Shown piece by piece: positions 30,801 through 34,799 of a stretch of DNA of 64,000 bases; the first letter of the stretch is position 1; each line of letters opens with the position of its first letter. Position numbers and translations under genes: made by a program. The notes beneath the pieces are model-generated. The model ran no database searches. It was not told where the DNA came from and saw only the letters and a program-made list of their open reading frames with translations. This stretch comes from Gari tellinella (taxonomy: Eukaryota; Mollusca; Bivalvia; Cardiida; Psammobiidae): positions 48,604,356-48,668,355 of the forward strand of contig OV277870.1 of the NCBI GenBank assembly GCA_922989275.2, read 5' to 3'.

Positions 30801-32342
30801 CACATCATCCAATAGGGTGGTTCTATCCCTGTCTCCTCTGGCGTTCCACAAGGATCTGTTCTTGGCCCTCTTCTCTTTCTCATCTATATAATTATAAATG
30901 ATCTTCCAGAATCTGTCCAGTCCTCCAAAGTCAGACTTTTCGCAGACGACACAGCTATCTACCTCTCACTTTCCGTAGCATCTCACTCCAGCTTCTTACA
31001 ACATGACCTCACCCAGCTCGAACTATGGGAGTCTAAATGGGATATGGCTTTTAATCCTTCTAAATGCCAAGTACTTCACATCACAAAACGCAAGACACCC
31101 ATTCCCACAAAATACACCCTGCATAACATAACTTTAGACTCTGTCAACACCGCCAAATACCTGGGTGTAACCATCTCAAATGACCTTTCATGGCACTCAC
31201 ATATAAATAGTACTACAACAAAGGCAAATCAAACTCTTGGCTTTTTACGAAGAAACATCAAGGTACACTCAGAAGAGCTAAAATCAATGGCATACAAGAC
31301 ACTGCTGAGGCCGCAGCTGGAGTATTGTTCGTCTGTCTGGTCTCCTCACTCCGGAACTCTCATAGACCAGATAGAGTCAGTACAGAGGAGGGCCGCCCGC
31401 AGGGCCAAAAGGGACTATGGGCGCACCTCTTCTGTCACTGACATGCTAACTTCTTTAAAGTGGAGACGGCTAGATCTCAGGCGCATAGATCAGCGCCTGG
31501 TCATGTTCCATAACATCCTGCATGACCAGGTTGCCATTCCCCTTCCCAAATATGTGACCCCTCCCCAGCGACTCTCACGCTCCTCTCATCCTCAGGCATT
31601 CCAAATTATTCAAACAAAAACAGATTATCATAAATTCTCCTTTTTTCCTAGAACAGTGGTCCATTGGAATGTCCTGCCAGCAGACATTGTCACCATGTCT
31701 GGTCCCCAGTTCAATCAGGCTGTAAGCCAGATTGAACACATCTCCCCTTAATCACACCTGCCCTGTTTTAACCTGTTTTTAACACATTCTCTTCTTTCTT
31801 TTATTCTTATTATTTTACTCTTTTAACAGTCTTGGCGGTTGACGCGCAACAGTTTAAGTCCCTGCAAAGGGTTTAACTAAATGGAAGATAGATAGGTTCA
31901 CATCGTCCTGAAAATCGGTTCACATCGTCCAAATAATCGGTTTACATAGTCTAGGTTCACATCGGTGGTGGTTCACATCGTCCATATACCGTAGCAGGAA
32001 GCTGAAAATTATGCAGAATGAGCCAACCACATAGAGACTATAGTCAGCTGTATAATGAGTAAATGATCAACAACTACAACAACAACTTATGGACAGAAAA
32101 ATGAGAAACTGGTAACTCGAGGACAAACCAATCATCAAACCTGAAAATATCAACATAATTTGGTCAAAGTGAGATAAATGAGAAAACAAAATATCTGAAC
32201 AGGTCTTGATGCCTAATTTTATCTTTGAAAATACAAAATTACGATGCATTTGTCAACTAAACAGTGTAACCAAGAATGATCCTGGTCCTAAAATTTAGCT
32301 AAATGAACGATTTCTCACCTCGTCAGGGGTTAGCTCACTCAT
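715..32342 (-). CDS. UBE4B: Ubiquitin conjugation factor E4 B, N-terminal 12 exons (gene runs off left edge)
   Basis: UBE4B/Ufd2 is a U-box ubiquitin ligase that extends ubiquitin chains and works with p97/VCP. Twelve minus-strand exons join in consistent phase: 32342-32319, 29477-29258, 28510-28441, 26880-26793, 26468-26336, 14334-14187, 12875-12728, 12017-11917, 10965-10851, 8995-8855, 7103-6987, 813-715. They total 1404 nt (468 codons, no stop). Recognition rests on the N-terminus MSELTPDE then IRRRRLARL, the acidic [14 protein letters not shown] segment, [39 protein letters not shown] and [18 protein letters not shown]. These match my recall of animal UBE4B in the same order. The Ufd2 core begins near exons 8-9. 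The rest of the core and the C-terminal U-box must lie left of position 1. Introns range from hundreds of bases to 12 kb and are packed with transposons. I see no disrupted exon. Confidence 0.93.
1120..1390. repeat. Two tandem ~140-bp units with AGGTCAAGGTCA
   Basis: Two diverged copies of a CATAACTTTGG..CATGTGATAGAGACT unit, each ending in AGGTCAAGGTCA (1222-1233, 1371-1382). Inside the 841-5070 element. Confidence 0.75.
4854..4891. repeat. Near-perfect palindrome of the GGGCGTAAGT motif
   Basis: GCAAGAAGGGCGTAAGT followed by its inverted copy with a two-base centre. Probable subterminal site of the 841-5070 element. Confidence 0.8.
5188..5505. mobile_element. P1 MITE
   Basis: TTAA at both ends, decayed core A at about 5240-5310, right module ending GAGGTAATGGGTTAA. 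About 65 bp longer than the usual 250 bp, through an internal insertion at 5400-5465. Positions 5075-5187 hold a fragment of the GGCCCTAAATC..CTCAC repeat. Confidence 0.75.
5513..6832. mobile_element. Non-autonomous hAT element, 1320 bp
   Basis: Inverted ends TAGGGATGTCAACGAATA with subterminal ATATCCGGATATCCG repeats. Perfect 8-bp duplication AAATAAAC at 5505-5512 and 6833-6840. No transposase; the interior has no ORF above 66 aa. It sits in UBE4B intron 11, right at the TTAA end of a P1 MITE. Confidence 0.88.
6987..7103 (-). CDS. UBE4B: UBE4B exon 11
   Basis: Encodes [20 protein letters not shown] then [19 protein letters not shown], the Ufd2-core LGPFFxxSVFAED motif. Phase 0 at both ends, acceptor GTTTTAG, donor GTAAGT. 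Confidence 0.95.
7181..7436. mobile_element. P1 MITE
   Basis: TTAACCCATTACCCCATA left end, complete core A hairpin at about 7232-7304, right end GGGTTAATGGGTTTA (TTAA lost). About 80 bp from exon 11. Confidence 0.85.
7437..7622. mobile_element. P1 MITE, inverted, left arm of core lost
   Basis: Reverse-oriented right module, then one core A arm, ending AAGAGTTAA. It abuts the previous copy. Positions 7640-7760 hold a decayed core A-like hairpin (AAGCATCTAAAGGAGCTTTC centre). Confidence 0.65.
7767..8017. mobile_element. M5 MITE (TA termini) containing a core A cassette
   Basis: Ends TACTGTAAAACCGGTTTTA and GTTTTACAGTA, with CGCGAATT-rich subterminal sequence. A full core A hairpin with its TAGTTTTGAAAATAGGTGAC flank lies at 7823-7947, as in P1 elements. 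Confidence 0.8.
8229..8368. repeat. ~140-bp imperfect palindrome
   Basis: TATAAGAT..TTTAATCCATT..AACATCAGAC..TATATTTTCACGAG pairs with its inverted copy around GGCGAAGCC. No target duplication identified. Positions 8018-8228 show only a decayed core B arm near 8140. Confidence 0.75.
8369..8854. other. Intron sequence, GC-richer, with short repeats
   Basis: Contains a TGACGTCA octamer (8513-8520) and four copies of GATAATCCAC within 8683-8745, partly inverted. No exon or transposon end was seen. Confidence 0.5.
8855..8995 (-). CDS. UBE4B: UBE4B exon 10
   Basis: Encodes [18 protein letters not shown] and [18 protein letters not shown]. Phase 0 at both ends, acceptor GACAG, donor GTAGGT. Start of the conserved Ufd2 core region. 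Confidence 0.92.
9056..9270. mobile_element. P2-type MITE with core B
   Basis: Starts TTAACTCTTTCAACACTAAG. Near-perfect core B hairpin at 9179-9248 with tip AGAGGGCTCCTATAGGAGCC. Ends near AAACAGGTCCATG. Confidence 0.75.
9470..9562. repeat. Core A-like hairpin, free-standing
   Basis: Arms GCTTAAAGCAAAATGAAAG and CATCTTGCTTTAAGC with tip ACTCCTTTAGGAGCT. Terminal module not identified. 9271-9469 has nothing recognisable. Confidence 0.7.
9632..9844. mobile_element. TTAA MITE with core B
   Basis: Ends TTAACCCTTAGCCTGCCA and GGCGGGCTAAGGGTAAA. Core B variant at 9671-9739 (GCAAACAGCTTGGATCC, tip GACGCCGAGTAACTCGGC). 9845-10124 has nothing recognisable. Confidence 0.8.
10125..10377. mobile_element. 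P1 MITE, inverted
   Basis: TTAA-flanked, ends AACCCATTACCCCATAAATA and ATGGGGTAATGGGTTAA, intact core A at 10256-10328 with tip GCGCCTTAAGGCGC. Confidence 0.88.
10425..10600. mobile_element. P2 MITE remnant
   Basis: Degraded core B (one arm clear: GGGTCTACACTGTTTGC) plus the AGGACAAGTGTAC..GGTTGAATGAGTT right module. Confidence 0.6.
10615..10837. mobile_element. M2 MITE carrying a core A-like hairpin
   Basis: Ends TACAGTAAAACCTCTCTA and TAGAGAGGTTTTACTGTA (TA termini, Tc1/mariner style). The hairpin at 10682-10756 is homologous to core A but has tip AGCTCCTACAGGAGCT. It ends 7 bp from the exon 9 donor hexamer. Confidence 0.88.
10851..10965 (-). CDS. UBE4B: UBE4B exon 9
   Basis: Encodes [20 protein letters not shown] then [18 protein letters not shown], one of the best-conserved stretches. 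Acceptor GTTCCAG, donor GTAAGG. An M2 MITE ends 7 bp beyond the donor hexamer. Confidence 0.94.
11028..11267. mobile_element. TTAA MITE without hairpin core
   Basis: Ends TTAACCCTTTCAAAG and GGTGAAAAGGTTAA. Internal ACAGCATTATGTGGCATCTG matches the MITE at 14439-14637. 11268-11690 has nothing recognisable apart from AT-rich tracts. Confidence 0.65.
11700..11892. mobile_element. H6 MITE with 6-bp target duplication
   Basis: Ends CAGAGCTCCAGATAAGAG and CTTATCTGGAGCTATG, duplication TGCTAG at 11694-11699 and 11893-11898. It ends 18 bp from the exon 8 donor hexamer. Confidence 0.88.
11917..12017 (-). CDS. UBE4B: UBE4B exon 8
   Basis: Encodes [19 protein letters not shown] then [10 protein letters not shown]. 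Acceptor ATTTCAG, donor GTATGT, phase 2 out. An M2 MITE starts about 20 bp upstream of the acceptor and an H6 MITE ends 18 bp beyond the donor. Confidence 0.92.
12003..12190. repeat. Duplicated exon-8 splice acceptor flanking a MITE
   Basis: GTACACTGGCTCTCTGAAAT (12004-) recurs as GTACACTGACTCTCTGAAAT (12157-). Both encode, on the minus strand, an ATTTCAG acceptor and the first bases of exon 8. The M2 MITE sits between them. Confidence 0.85.
12039..12159. mobile_element. M2 MITE, internally deleted
   Basis: Ends TACAGTAAAACCTCGCTA and GGAGGTTTTACTGTA. Only the left half of the hairpin (GACAGCTTAAATCAATGTGA) remains. It lies where the exon 8 branch point is expected. Confidence 0.82.
12440..12691. 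mobile_element. P1 MITE
   Basis: TTAACCCTTTACCCCATAG to GGGGGAAAGGGTTAA, intact core A with tip GTGCCTTAAGGCAC at about 12490-12560. Immediately upstream, 12350-12430 carries a ~40-bp tandem duplication (ATTTCCAGATGGGAGCTTAAA). Confidence 0.85.
12728..12875 (-). CDS. UBE4B: UBE4B exon 7
   Basis: Encodes a variable start, then [18 protein letters not shown] and QEERTAPK, matching the family CKETDMLNYLIECFDRVG segment. Phase 2 in and phase 0 out. The donor is the non-standard GTTTGT. Confidence 0.9.
12903..13069. mobile_element. H6 MITE with 6-bp target duplication
   Basis: Left end decayed (TATGGCTCCAGATAAGAG), right end CTTATCTGGAGCTCTG. Duplication TTAGCT at 12897-12902 and 13070-13075. 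It starts 25 bp from the exon 7 acceptor. Confidence 0.8.
13170..13335. mobile_element. Two abutting partial P1 MITEs
   Basis: 13170-13223 is an inverted fragment (AGAAACAGGCTATTGGGTAA). From 13220 TTAACCAATTACCCCATAG leads into a core A whose tip has collapsed to GCTCCTGC, with the right module missing. Confidence 0.7.
13418..13668. mobile_element. P1 MITE
   Basis: 251 bp, ATAACCCATTACC to TATGGGGTAATGGGTTAA. The core A tip is mismatched (GCGCC left, GGCAC right), an intermediate between the two tip types. Confidence 0.85.
13729..14170. mobile_element. M4 MITE with a nested P2 MITE
   Basis: Outer ends TACAGTTGAACTTTGATATC and AAAGTTTGACTGTA with a CGTTTTAACTTTGCAATACG-type hairpin. The right end is 10 bp from the exon 6 donor hexamer. 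Confidence 0.82.
13892..14140. mobile_element. P2 MITE inserted in M4
   Basis: TTAACCCTTTGAATCCTAG to GGAGGAAAGAGTTAA, core B at 13966-14037. Removing it restores the M4 sequence GTTCGAATTAAGCGAG, confirming a TTAA target. Confidence 0.88.
14187..14334 (-). CDS. UBE4B: UBE4B exon 6
   Basis: Encodes [18 protein letters not shown] and a Ser/Pro-rich tail ending in YGSSPLG. Phase 1 in and phase 2 out, donor GTGAGT. An M4 MITE ends 10 bp beyond the donor hexamer. Confidence 0.88.
14439..14637. mobile_element. TTAA MITE without hairpin core
   Basis: TTAACCTTTTTCCCACC to CTGCTGAAAGGTTAA, with internal ACAGCATCATGTGGCATCCG shared with 11028-11267. Confidence 0.7.
14646..15210. repeat. Repeat A, copy 1
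   Basis: Carries three copies of a bulged hairpin CCTAWTCGGGCAAGAAATGC..TTGCCTAGG (about 14959, 14999, 15056), separated by TCACTTG / AGAGAC linkers. Identical by eye to 15586-16150. Confidence 0.95.
15312..15585. repeat. Repeat B, copy 1
   Basis: Starts TACTGTCTTAACTGACTG, ends AACTTAATCAATAT. A purine-rich run GGGGAGGAGGAGG lies just before it. Identical by eye to 23881-24154. Confidence 0.95.
15586..16150. repeat. Repeat A, copy 2
   Basis: Directly abuts B1 and is displaced exactly 940 bp from copy 1. The following 16151-18070 is AT-rich with no supported gene. One 18-bp inverted match (TTGCTATTGTACGACATG at 16254) links it to the spacer at 15267-15290. Confidence 0.95.
18080..18520 (+). 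repeat. Diverged A-like repeat with extra CTTGCCTAGG hairpins
   Basis: Follows the A order (GATACCCG..GCTATGA, AAATCACTCTGTATGTGC, ACATCGCAGAG) at clear divergence. Carries the hairpin at 18239, 18303 and a decayed one at 18497. The period is about 66 bp. Confidence 0.8.
18700..18774 (+). repeat. tRNA-like sequence, copy 1 (SINE-head candidate)
   Basis: A-box-like AGATCAGACAGGAGAGC, anticodon-like arm CTCGC-CCTGTAA-GCGAG, B box GGTTCGAGTCT. The acceptor stem does not pair well, so this is probably a tRNA-derived repeat rather than a gene. Confidence 0.6.
18921..18990 (+). repeat. tRNA-like sequence, copy 2
   Basis: Same flank (GGTGAGAGATTTGTG) and A/B boxes as copy 1 (AGATCAGAAGGGAGAGC; GGGTTCGAGTCAC), with a shortened anticodon arm. 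About 220 bp downstream of copy 1 in the same orientation. Confidence 0.6.
19429..19566 (+). repeat. 73-bp imperfect tandem duplication just upstream of the transposase ATG
   Basis: CGCCTGATCGGCTGGGCGCT through GCGTCTTTGTGTTCTA occurs twice (19429-, 19502-), ending 6 bp before the ATG at 19572. Likely transposase promoter or 5' UTR. Confidence 0.85.
19572..21945 (+). CDS. hAT transposase, BED zinc finger (3 exons)
   Basis: Exons 19572-20917, 21104-21242 and 21370-21945 join to 2061 nt, 686 aa. Splice sites: AAG|GTAATA with TTCAG acceptor, and GCT|GTGAGT with TTTCAG acceptor. BED finger: C36, C39, H56, H61. RNase H-like catalytic triad candidates: D191 (TTDSW), D259 (VTTDNASN), E647 ([12 protein letters not shown]). 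The exon 2 motif LDPRFK and the C-terminal hATC dimerisation segment ([20 protein letters not shown] and onward) are present. The length is normal for the ZBED1/4-like hAT clade. The protein would bind element ends and cut and paste DNA in the nucleus. No frameshift or stop was seen. The alternative, a domesticated gene, is unlikely given its own termini and target duplication. Confidence 0.93.
22499..23880. other. Remainder of the long tandem unit, no gene recognised
   Basis: Resumes the interrupted element after the hAT. A GC-rich patch at 23190-23310 repeats TCGTCCCGAG (23209, 23287). No supported coding sequence. Confidence 0.5.
23881..24154. repeat. Repeat B, copy 2 (right end of composite insertion)
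   Basis: Identical by eye to 15312-15585. Followed by one C, then the right 13-bp flank duplicate. Confidence 0.95.
24213..24262 (+). repeat. Poly-C / C-rich tract
   Basis: CCACCCCCTCCCCCGCCCCC followed by an uninterrupted C run of about 20. Its length is liable to assembly error. Confidence 0.9.
24462..24675. mobile_element. Palindromic MITE-like repeat (ACTTACGAC family)
   Basis: GTCGTACGAC..GTAAGTAAGATT and AAGTTTTGACTTACGAC ends around a hairpin GAATTGCCTTGAAAAGGCAA. Same family as 39066-39310. Confidence 0.65.
24690..26218. repeat. Dispersed AGCTCACC repeat with ~135-bp tandem units
   Basis: Begins GGGCCACTATGGCCCTAAAT, runs through units containing TTTGACCTAGTGACCTAGTT (about 24830, 25608, 25730, 25868, 26007) and ends with hairpin AGCTCACCTTGGCAC..AGGTGAGCT. 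Bivalve-style repeat. Split by a hAT MITE. Confidence 0.8.
24843..25600. mobile_element. Non-autonomous hAT element, 758 bp
   Basis: Ends TAGTGTTGTA and TACAACACTA with subterminal ATAATCGATTAT repeats. Perfect 8-bp duplication CTAGTGAC at 24835-24842 and 25601-25608. A core A-like hairpin (tip ACTCCTATGGGAGT) lies at 24984-25060. No coding capacity. Confidence 0.9.
26336..26468 (-). CDS. UBE4B: UBE4B exon 5
   Basis: Encodes [18 protein letters not shown] and downstream residues, matching the E..LQLVCKIFRVSWK region of animal UBE4B. Ends in phase 1 at a weak GTTTGC donor. The 12 kb transposon-filled intron 5 follows. Confidence 0.9.
26610..26720. repeat. CCAAGGTTATAAAG palindromic repeat
   Basis: CATTTGATTGGTCAGATTT pairs with AAATCTGACCAAT. 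Same family as 60960-61220. Confidence 0.6.
26793..26880 (-). CDS. UBE4B: UBE4B exon 4
   Basis: Encodes [18 protein letters not shown] then [11 protein letters not shown]. The [13 protein letters not shown] acidic motif is a strong UBE4B signature. Acceptor ATCCCAG, donor GTAGGT, phase 2 in and phase 0 out. Confidence 0.92.
26944..27134. mobile_element. P2 MITE
   Basis: TTAACTCATTCCTCCCTGA to GGTTCAAAGGGTTAA, short core B (tip GGCTCCTAGGAGCC) at 26996-27058. The sister copy at 27374 shows the empty TTTAAAA site. Confidence 0.85.
27137..27329. mobile_element. H6 MITE, copy 1 of duplicated pair
   Basis: CAGGGCGACAGATAACAGTG to ATTATCTGGAGCTCTG with ATTAGAATCATCTCAAAGCG hairpin centre. Confidence 0.8.
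27379..27572. mobile_element. H6 MITE, copy 2 of duplicated pair
   Basis: CAGGGCTCCAGATAACAGTG to CTTATCTGGAGCTCTG, hairpin AATCGTCTCAAAGAGACGAT. No clean 6-bp duplication, as expected if this copy arose by segmental duplication. Confidence 0.82.
27590..27775. mobile_element. P2-type MITE remnant with core B
   Basis: Core B at 27593-27662 (tip AGGGCTTCTTTAGGAGCCCT), then the module ending AGTGTTGAAAGAGTGAAA, decayed from GAAAGAGTTAA. 27776-27885 has a single CAGGGCTGCCAT end at 27831. Confidence 0.7.
27886..27970. repeat. Core A hairpin without P1 ends
   Basis: GTAGCTTAAAGCTGGCTGAA.. to ..CAACCTGCTTTAAG, tip GCGCCTTAAGGTGC with one mismatch. 27971-28440 shows only decayed hairpin scraps near 28310. 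Confidence 0.75.
28441..28510 (-). CDS. UBE4B: UBE4B exon 3
   Basis: Encodes [18 protein letters not shown] then CSEK. Donor GTAAGA, phase 1 in and phase 2 out. Joining to exons 2 and 4 keeps the frame open. Confidence 0.85.
28550..28720. mobile_element. M1 MITE remnant
   Basis: TACAGTGGAGAATTAAACAC start, AACGCAAACGC motif, one core B arm (GGCAAACAGTTTGAAGCCTG). The right half is lost. Confidence 0.65.
28821..29045. mobile_element. P1 MITE, inverted and diverged
   Basis: TTCATCCACTGAAGAAAAC.. module, decayed core (AAGTAAAGCAGAATGTGCAT) and GTCACCTGTCTTC..AAACAGG module. TTAA ends not visible. Confidence 0.55.
29258..29477 (-). CDS. UBE4B: UBE4B exon 2
   Basis: Acceptor TTTCAG, donor GTAAGA, phase 0 in and phase 1 out. 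It begins [12 protein letters not shown] (basic, conserved, NLS-like) and continues as a low-complexity Ser/Thr/Pro/Ala/Gln segment, as expected for the disordered UBE4B N-terminus. Confidence 0.9.
29601..29801. mobile_element. P1 MITE with one core arm deleted
   Basis: TTAACCTATCACCTCATAT start, single core arm CAGCCTGCTTTAAGC, right module ending GTGTTTCTATGGGTCAA. Confidence 0.7.
30824..31894 (+). mobile_element. 5'-truncated non-LTR retrotransposon (LINE)
   Basis: Inserted into the right end array of the foldback element, flanked by GGTTC (30819-30823, 31895-31899). It carries the 3' part of an RT ORF, a ~140-bp 3' UTR and a short GATAGATA tail. Superfamily probably within the Jockey/CR1/RTE radiation. 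Confidence 0.88.
30825..31751 (+). CDS. LINE reverse transcriptase, C-terminal fragment
   Basis: Open from the truncation point to TAA at 31749-31751, about 308 codons with no initiator. RT block 4 [16 protein letters not shown], then the catalytic motif [13 protein letters not shown] (Asp pair of the polymerase active site), the thumb [17 protein letters not shown] and the C-terminal [14 protein letters not shown] region typical of LINE proteins. The endonuclease and N-terminal RT are missing, so it cannot be autonomous. No internal stops, which suggests a recent insertion. Confidence 0.9.
   Translation: MPVSSGVPQGSVLGPLLFLIYIIINDLPESVQSSKVRLFADDTAIYLSLSVASHSSFLQHDLTQLELWESKWDMAFNPSKCQVLHITKRKTPIPTKYTLHNITLDSVNTAKYLGVTISNDLSWHSHINSTTTKANQTLGFLRRNIKVHSEELKSMAYKTLLRPQLEYCSSVWSPHSGTLIDQIESVQRRAARRAKRDYGRTSSVTDMLTSLKWRRLDLRRIDQRLVMFHNILHDQVAIPLPKYVTPPQRLSRSSHPQAFQIIQTKTDYHKFSFFPRTVVHWNVLPADIVTMSGPQFNQAVSQIEHISP
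32319..32342 (-). CDS. UBE4B: UBE4B exon 1 (start codon)
   Basis: Encodes MSELTPDE, ending at a GTGAGA donor in phase 0. The ATG is placed by homology of this octapeptide plus the following IRRRRLARL to the conserved animal UBE4B start. Any 5' UTR exon upstream was not identified. Confidence 0.88.
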
Positions 32343-32588
32343 TCTTCCCCTTTTAGACTAAGTGTTCTAAACGATATCTTTAAATTTTGACTTATGTTAC
32401 AAATATTTCATAGTCTTTGGCTATTTTTTGTGTGTTTATTCTACACTCGTCGCAAAACAAAAAGGTCGAAACGTCTGATTCACCCGGAAGTGAAAGCATT
32501 AACACTGGATACACTAAACCGCAGACGACAAGCGAGGGTAGGTATAAAACTAGAACAAAAACGACCCAGAACAGAACGGCCAAGCTTA
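32343..32588. other. UBE4B: UBE4B upstream region
   Basis: Presumed promoter and 5' UTR of UBE4B (minus strand). No TATA box at an informative position; no exon assigned. Confidence 0.4.
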
Positions 32589-32760
32589 TACAGTGGAGAA
32601 AACGTCAATAATTATTTCCCGTTTAAACGCAAACGCAGTGCATTACAATGAGTAAAATGACAACTTTTTGACAATTTTATGACTCATTTTAAACTGTATG
32701 GCAAACAGTTTGGAGCTTCACCCTGATCAGACGCCGAGCAAACTGCTGGACAATCATTTC
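32589..32760. mobile_element. M1 MITE, left half
   Basis: TACAGTGGAGAAAACGTCAA, TTTCCCGTTTAAACGCAAAC, one core B arm and GATCAGACGCCGAGCAAACT. The right arm is lost. Confidence 0.65.
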
Positions 32761-32794
32761 GATGTGTCACCAGTCTTTTCTAGTTTCAAATACA

Positions 32795-33335
32795 GCGTTC
32801 CGTCTAGAGCTACAACGGCCCTCCAGACAACGACAGGGCTGCCATAAGTTGACATGAAAAATCCTAAGATTTCCTTTGCATTTTTCAAGTGCGCATTCTG
32901 CTTTACTTTCAGCCTGCTTTGAGATACCATATACTGGGAAAAAAATCCGGAGATTAAGGAAAAATCCGGAGAAATGGCAGCCCTGCAACGACCACTCCTT
33001 ACATCGACCTTTGTTTCAGTTCCCTAAACTTTAACAGGACAGTTAAATTTATGTCAAACGCTGTAAATAACTGTTGGCTTTCAATATCGTCTGCTTAAAA
33101 CTGCCGTCTGCTGTTTTTCTCAAAGTGACATAATGTACGTTTTGACAGAAAATATTTTAATGACGAGTGACAAACAGTTTGAATTCAGATCAGACGCCGC
33201 GTGACGCGGCGTCTGATCTATATTCAAGCTGCTTGCAAATGTAGGCCAGTTTCCCTCCCTATAACGACTCCCTCCGAACAACGCATACAGTATGTGTCTC
33301 CCTTTGGATTGAGCGCTGAAGTACAGATCCCGTTG
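32795..33335. mobile_element. M3-family element, diverged, with core B and a nested MITE
   Basis: Shares with 51037-51402 the CCTCCAGACAACGACC..CAGTTCCC and TCCCTCCCTATAACGACTCC modules. Core B at 33172-33238 (tip GACGCCGCGTGACGCGGCGT). Confidence 0.65.
32834..32985. mobile_element. 152-bp MITE with 6-bp target duplication
   Basis: Ends CAGGGCTGCCATAAG and AAATGGCAGCCCTG. Duplication CAACGA at 32828-32833 and 32986-32991. One core A right arm lies inside (CATTCTGCTTTACTTTCAGC). Confidence 0.82.
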
Positions 33336-33465
33336 CGCGGGCGCTTTACATAGTAGTTGTATAACTACAGTAGGGCCTACTGCAACGCCAACGTTTTTAT
33401 ACAGATACGGACCACAGGGTTAATTACTAATTAACAGCCTTACCACGAGTACTCTAGTTATATGC

Positions 33466-33540
33466 ACACTGAGTTTTGGTCCCGATCAGACGCGGCGTAA
33501 TTAGGCGTCTGGTCAGACTCAGAACCAAAACTGTTTTGAT
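33466..33540. repeat. Core B variant hairpin
   Basis: CAGTTTTGGTCCCGATCAGA and TCAGACTCAGAACCAAAACTG flank GCGGCGTAATTAGGCGTC. No terminal module recognised. 33541-33872 has nothing recognisable. Confidence 0.6.
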
Positions 33541-33872
33541 ACTTATTACAATATTTCTTAAATCAAATTAGGACTACCTAAAGTTTAAATTTGAGAAATA
33601 AAAGCAGACGACTATTGTTTAAAATTGATGAGAGTAAAGTGATCATTCAATAGACGGCCCTTTTGTAATCTTTAAAAGTTTAGTTTTAGCTTATTTTATT
33701 GCCATATATTTGTACAACCATATATATCTAGCACATGTTCATAATCAAATATAACAGAATACAAAATTTAATATAATCTTTTAGCAAAGGGTTGGGCCAT
33801 AAGTTCTACCAACATTAGTTATGGGCCTCCCCATTTGGTAGTCTTTAAAAATGGTGACTGTTGAATTTTAGA

Positions 33873-34122
33873 TACAGTGGAGAATCTGTTATTCTTTCCC
33901 GTTTAAACGCAAACGTACGCAAACGCAAAGCACTAAAACGTAGAAAAGAACAACTTTTGGACAATTCTGATAATTCATCTTTATCTTGGTGGCAAACAGT
34001 TTGGAGCCTGATCAGACGCCGGGTTACCCGGCGTCTGATATGGCTCCAAACTGTTTGCACTGCAAATAATAGTTTTAGCGTAAACGCGTTTATTGGGAAA
34101 TAATAACAGATTCTCCACTGTA
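33873..34122. mobile_element. M1 MITE, complete
   Basis: TACAGTGGAGAATCTGTTAT and inverted end TTCTCCACTGTA. Core B at 33990-34060 (tip GACGCCGGGTTACCCGGCGT). Only a few differences from 37568-37818. Confidence 0.9.
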
Positions 34123-34227
34123 CATGTACTAAAAAATGTTGAGAGTTTCTTGTAAAAATCTTCTCATTAATGTTATTCTTAACTTTTGTATTAAGGGGAC
34201 CCACACGCTACTGTAATCAGTGAGCGC

Positions 34228-34477
34228 TTAACCCTTTCATGATCACATTATTCGGGAGATGTTTACCCCTTCACCGTTTCGTTGTCGTCTGCTTCAATTT
34301 ATTGTCTGAAATGTCGTTTCAAAGTAAAACAGAAAAAGCAGTTTGACTGAAGAAAAAAATCAAAACAAGTGTCAAACAGTTTGGATCCTGATCAGACGCC
34401 GCGTTACGCGGCGTCTGATCAGGATCCGAACTGTTTGCAAACGCGCTTTTAAGCGTCATTGAGAGTGAAAAGGTTCA
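34228..34477. mobile_element. P2 MITE
   Basis: TTAACCCTTTCATGATCAC to GAGAGTGAAAAGGTTCA. Perfect core B at 34372-34441 (tip GACGCCGCGTTACGCGGCGT). Confidence 0.85.
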
Positions 34478-34721
34478 CGCATGATTGGCTAAAATCATAT
34501 ATAATTTATAATGTATTATAGTACAGTAACTCATGGCTATATTATATTATATCAATATTATGTACTTATAAAGCTATTAATTGATTATATCAAGCAATAT
34601 ACTTTACTCATTACTCCGTAGATACATCTTGTTACGTCTTTGATTTATTCCTCCACTGAAAAAAATAGTTCCACTTTATACTTTTGAAAACAAGTATATG
34701 GGAAAGGGTTAATCAAAATAT

Positions 34722-34796
34722 GGACCGGTGTGGGACTTGAACCCACAACCTGCGCTTTTGGAGGGCGATGCTCTGATCCATTTGAGCTAACCGGCC
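34722..34796 (-). tRNA. tRNA-type gene, anticodon CCA (Trp-like)
   Basis: 75-nt cloverleaf: acceptor GGCCGGT/ACCGGTC (one G-T), D arm GCTC..GAGC, loop CTCCAAA, T arm GTGGG-TTCAAGT-CCCAC. A TTTT run follows within 5 nt. The anticodon stem has two mismatches, so a pseudogene is possible. Related to the two copies at 36 and 38 kb. Confidence 0.55.
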
Positions 34797-34799
34797 ATA

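Larger units (their letters stand above)
30012..31990. mobile_element. Foldback-type element with iterated GATGTGAACC ends
   Basis: Both ends are inverted arrays of about 20-bp units containing CGATGTGAACC (left 30019-30108; right 30790-30823 plus 31895-31985, interrupted by a LINE). Flanked by perfect 8-bp duplications GTAGCAGG (30004-30011, 31991-31998) within a P1 MITE. The interior 30119-30780 is AT-rich and non-coding. 8-9-bp duplications with long composite ends would fit a MULE- or hAT-type non-autonomous element. Superfamily unproven. Confidence 0.85.
29877..32050. mobile_element. P1 MITE (inverted) split by a foldback element
   Basis: 29877-30011 holds the P1 right module up to CAGATGGTAGCAGG. 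31991-32050 resumes GTAGCAGGAAGCTGAAAATT. Target site of the 30012-31990 element. Confidence 0.8.

Noticed and set aside
32394..32651. Short Lys/Arg-rich open frames upstream of UBE4B
   Set aside because: No homology, and they end inside an M1 MITE; probably promoter or 5' flank.
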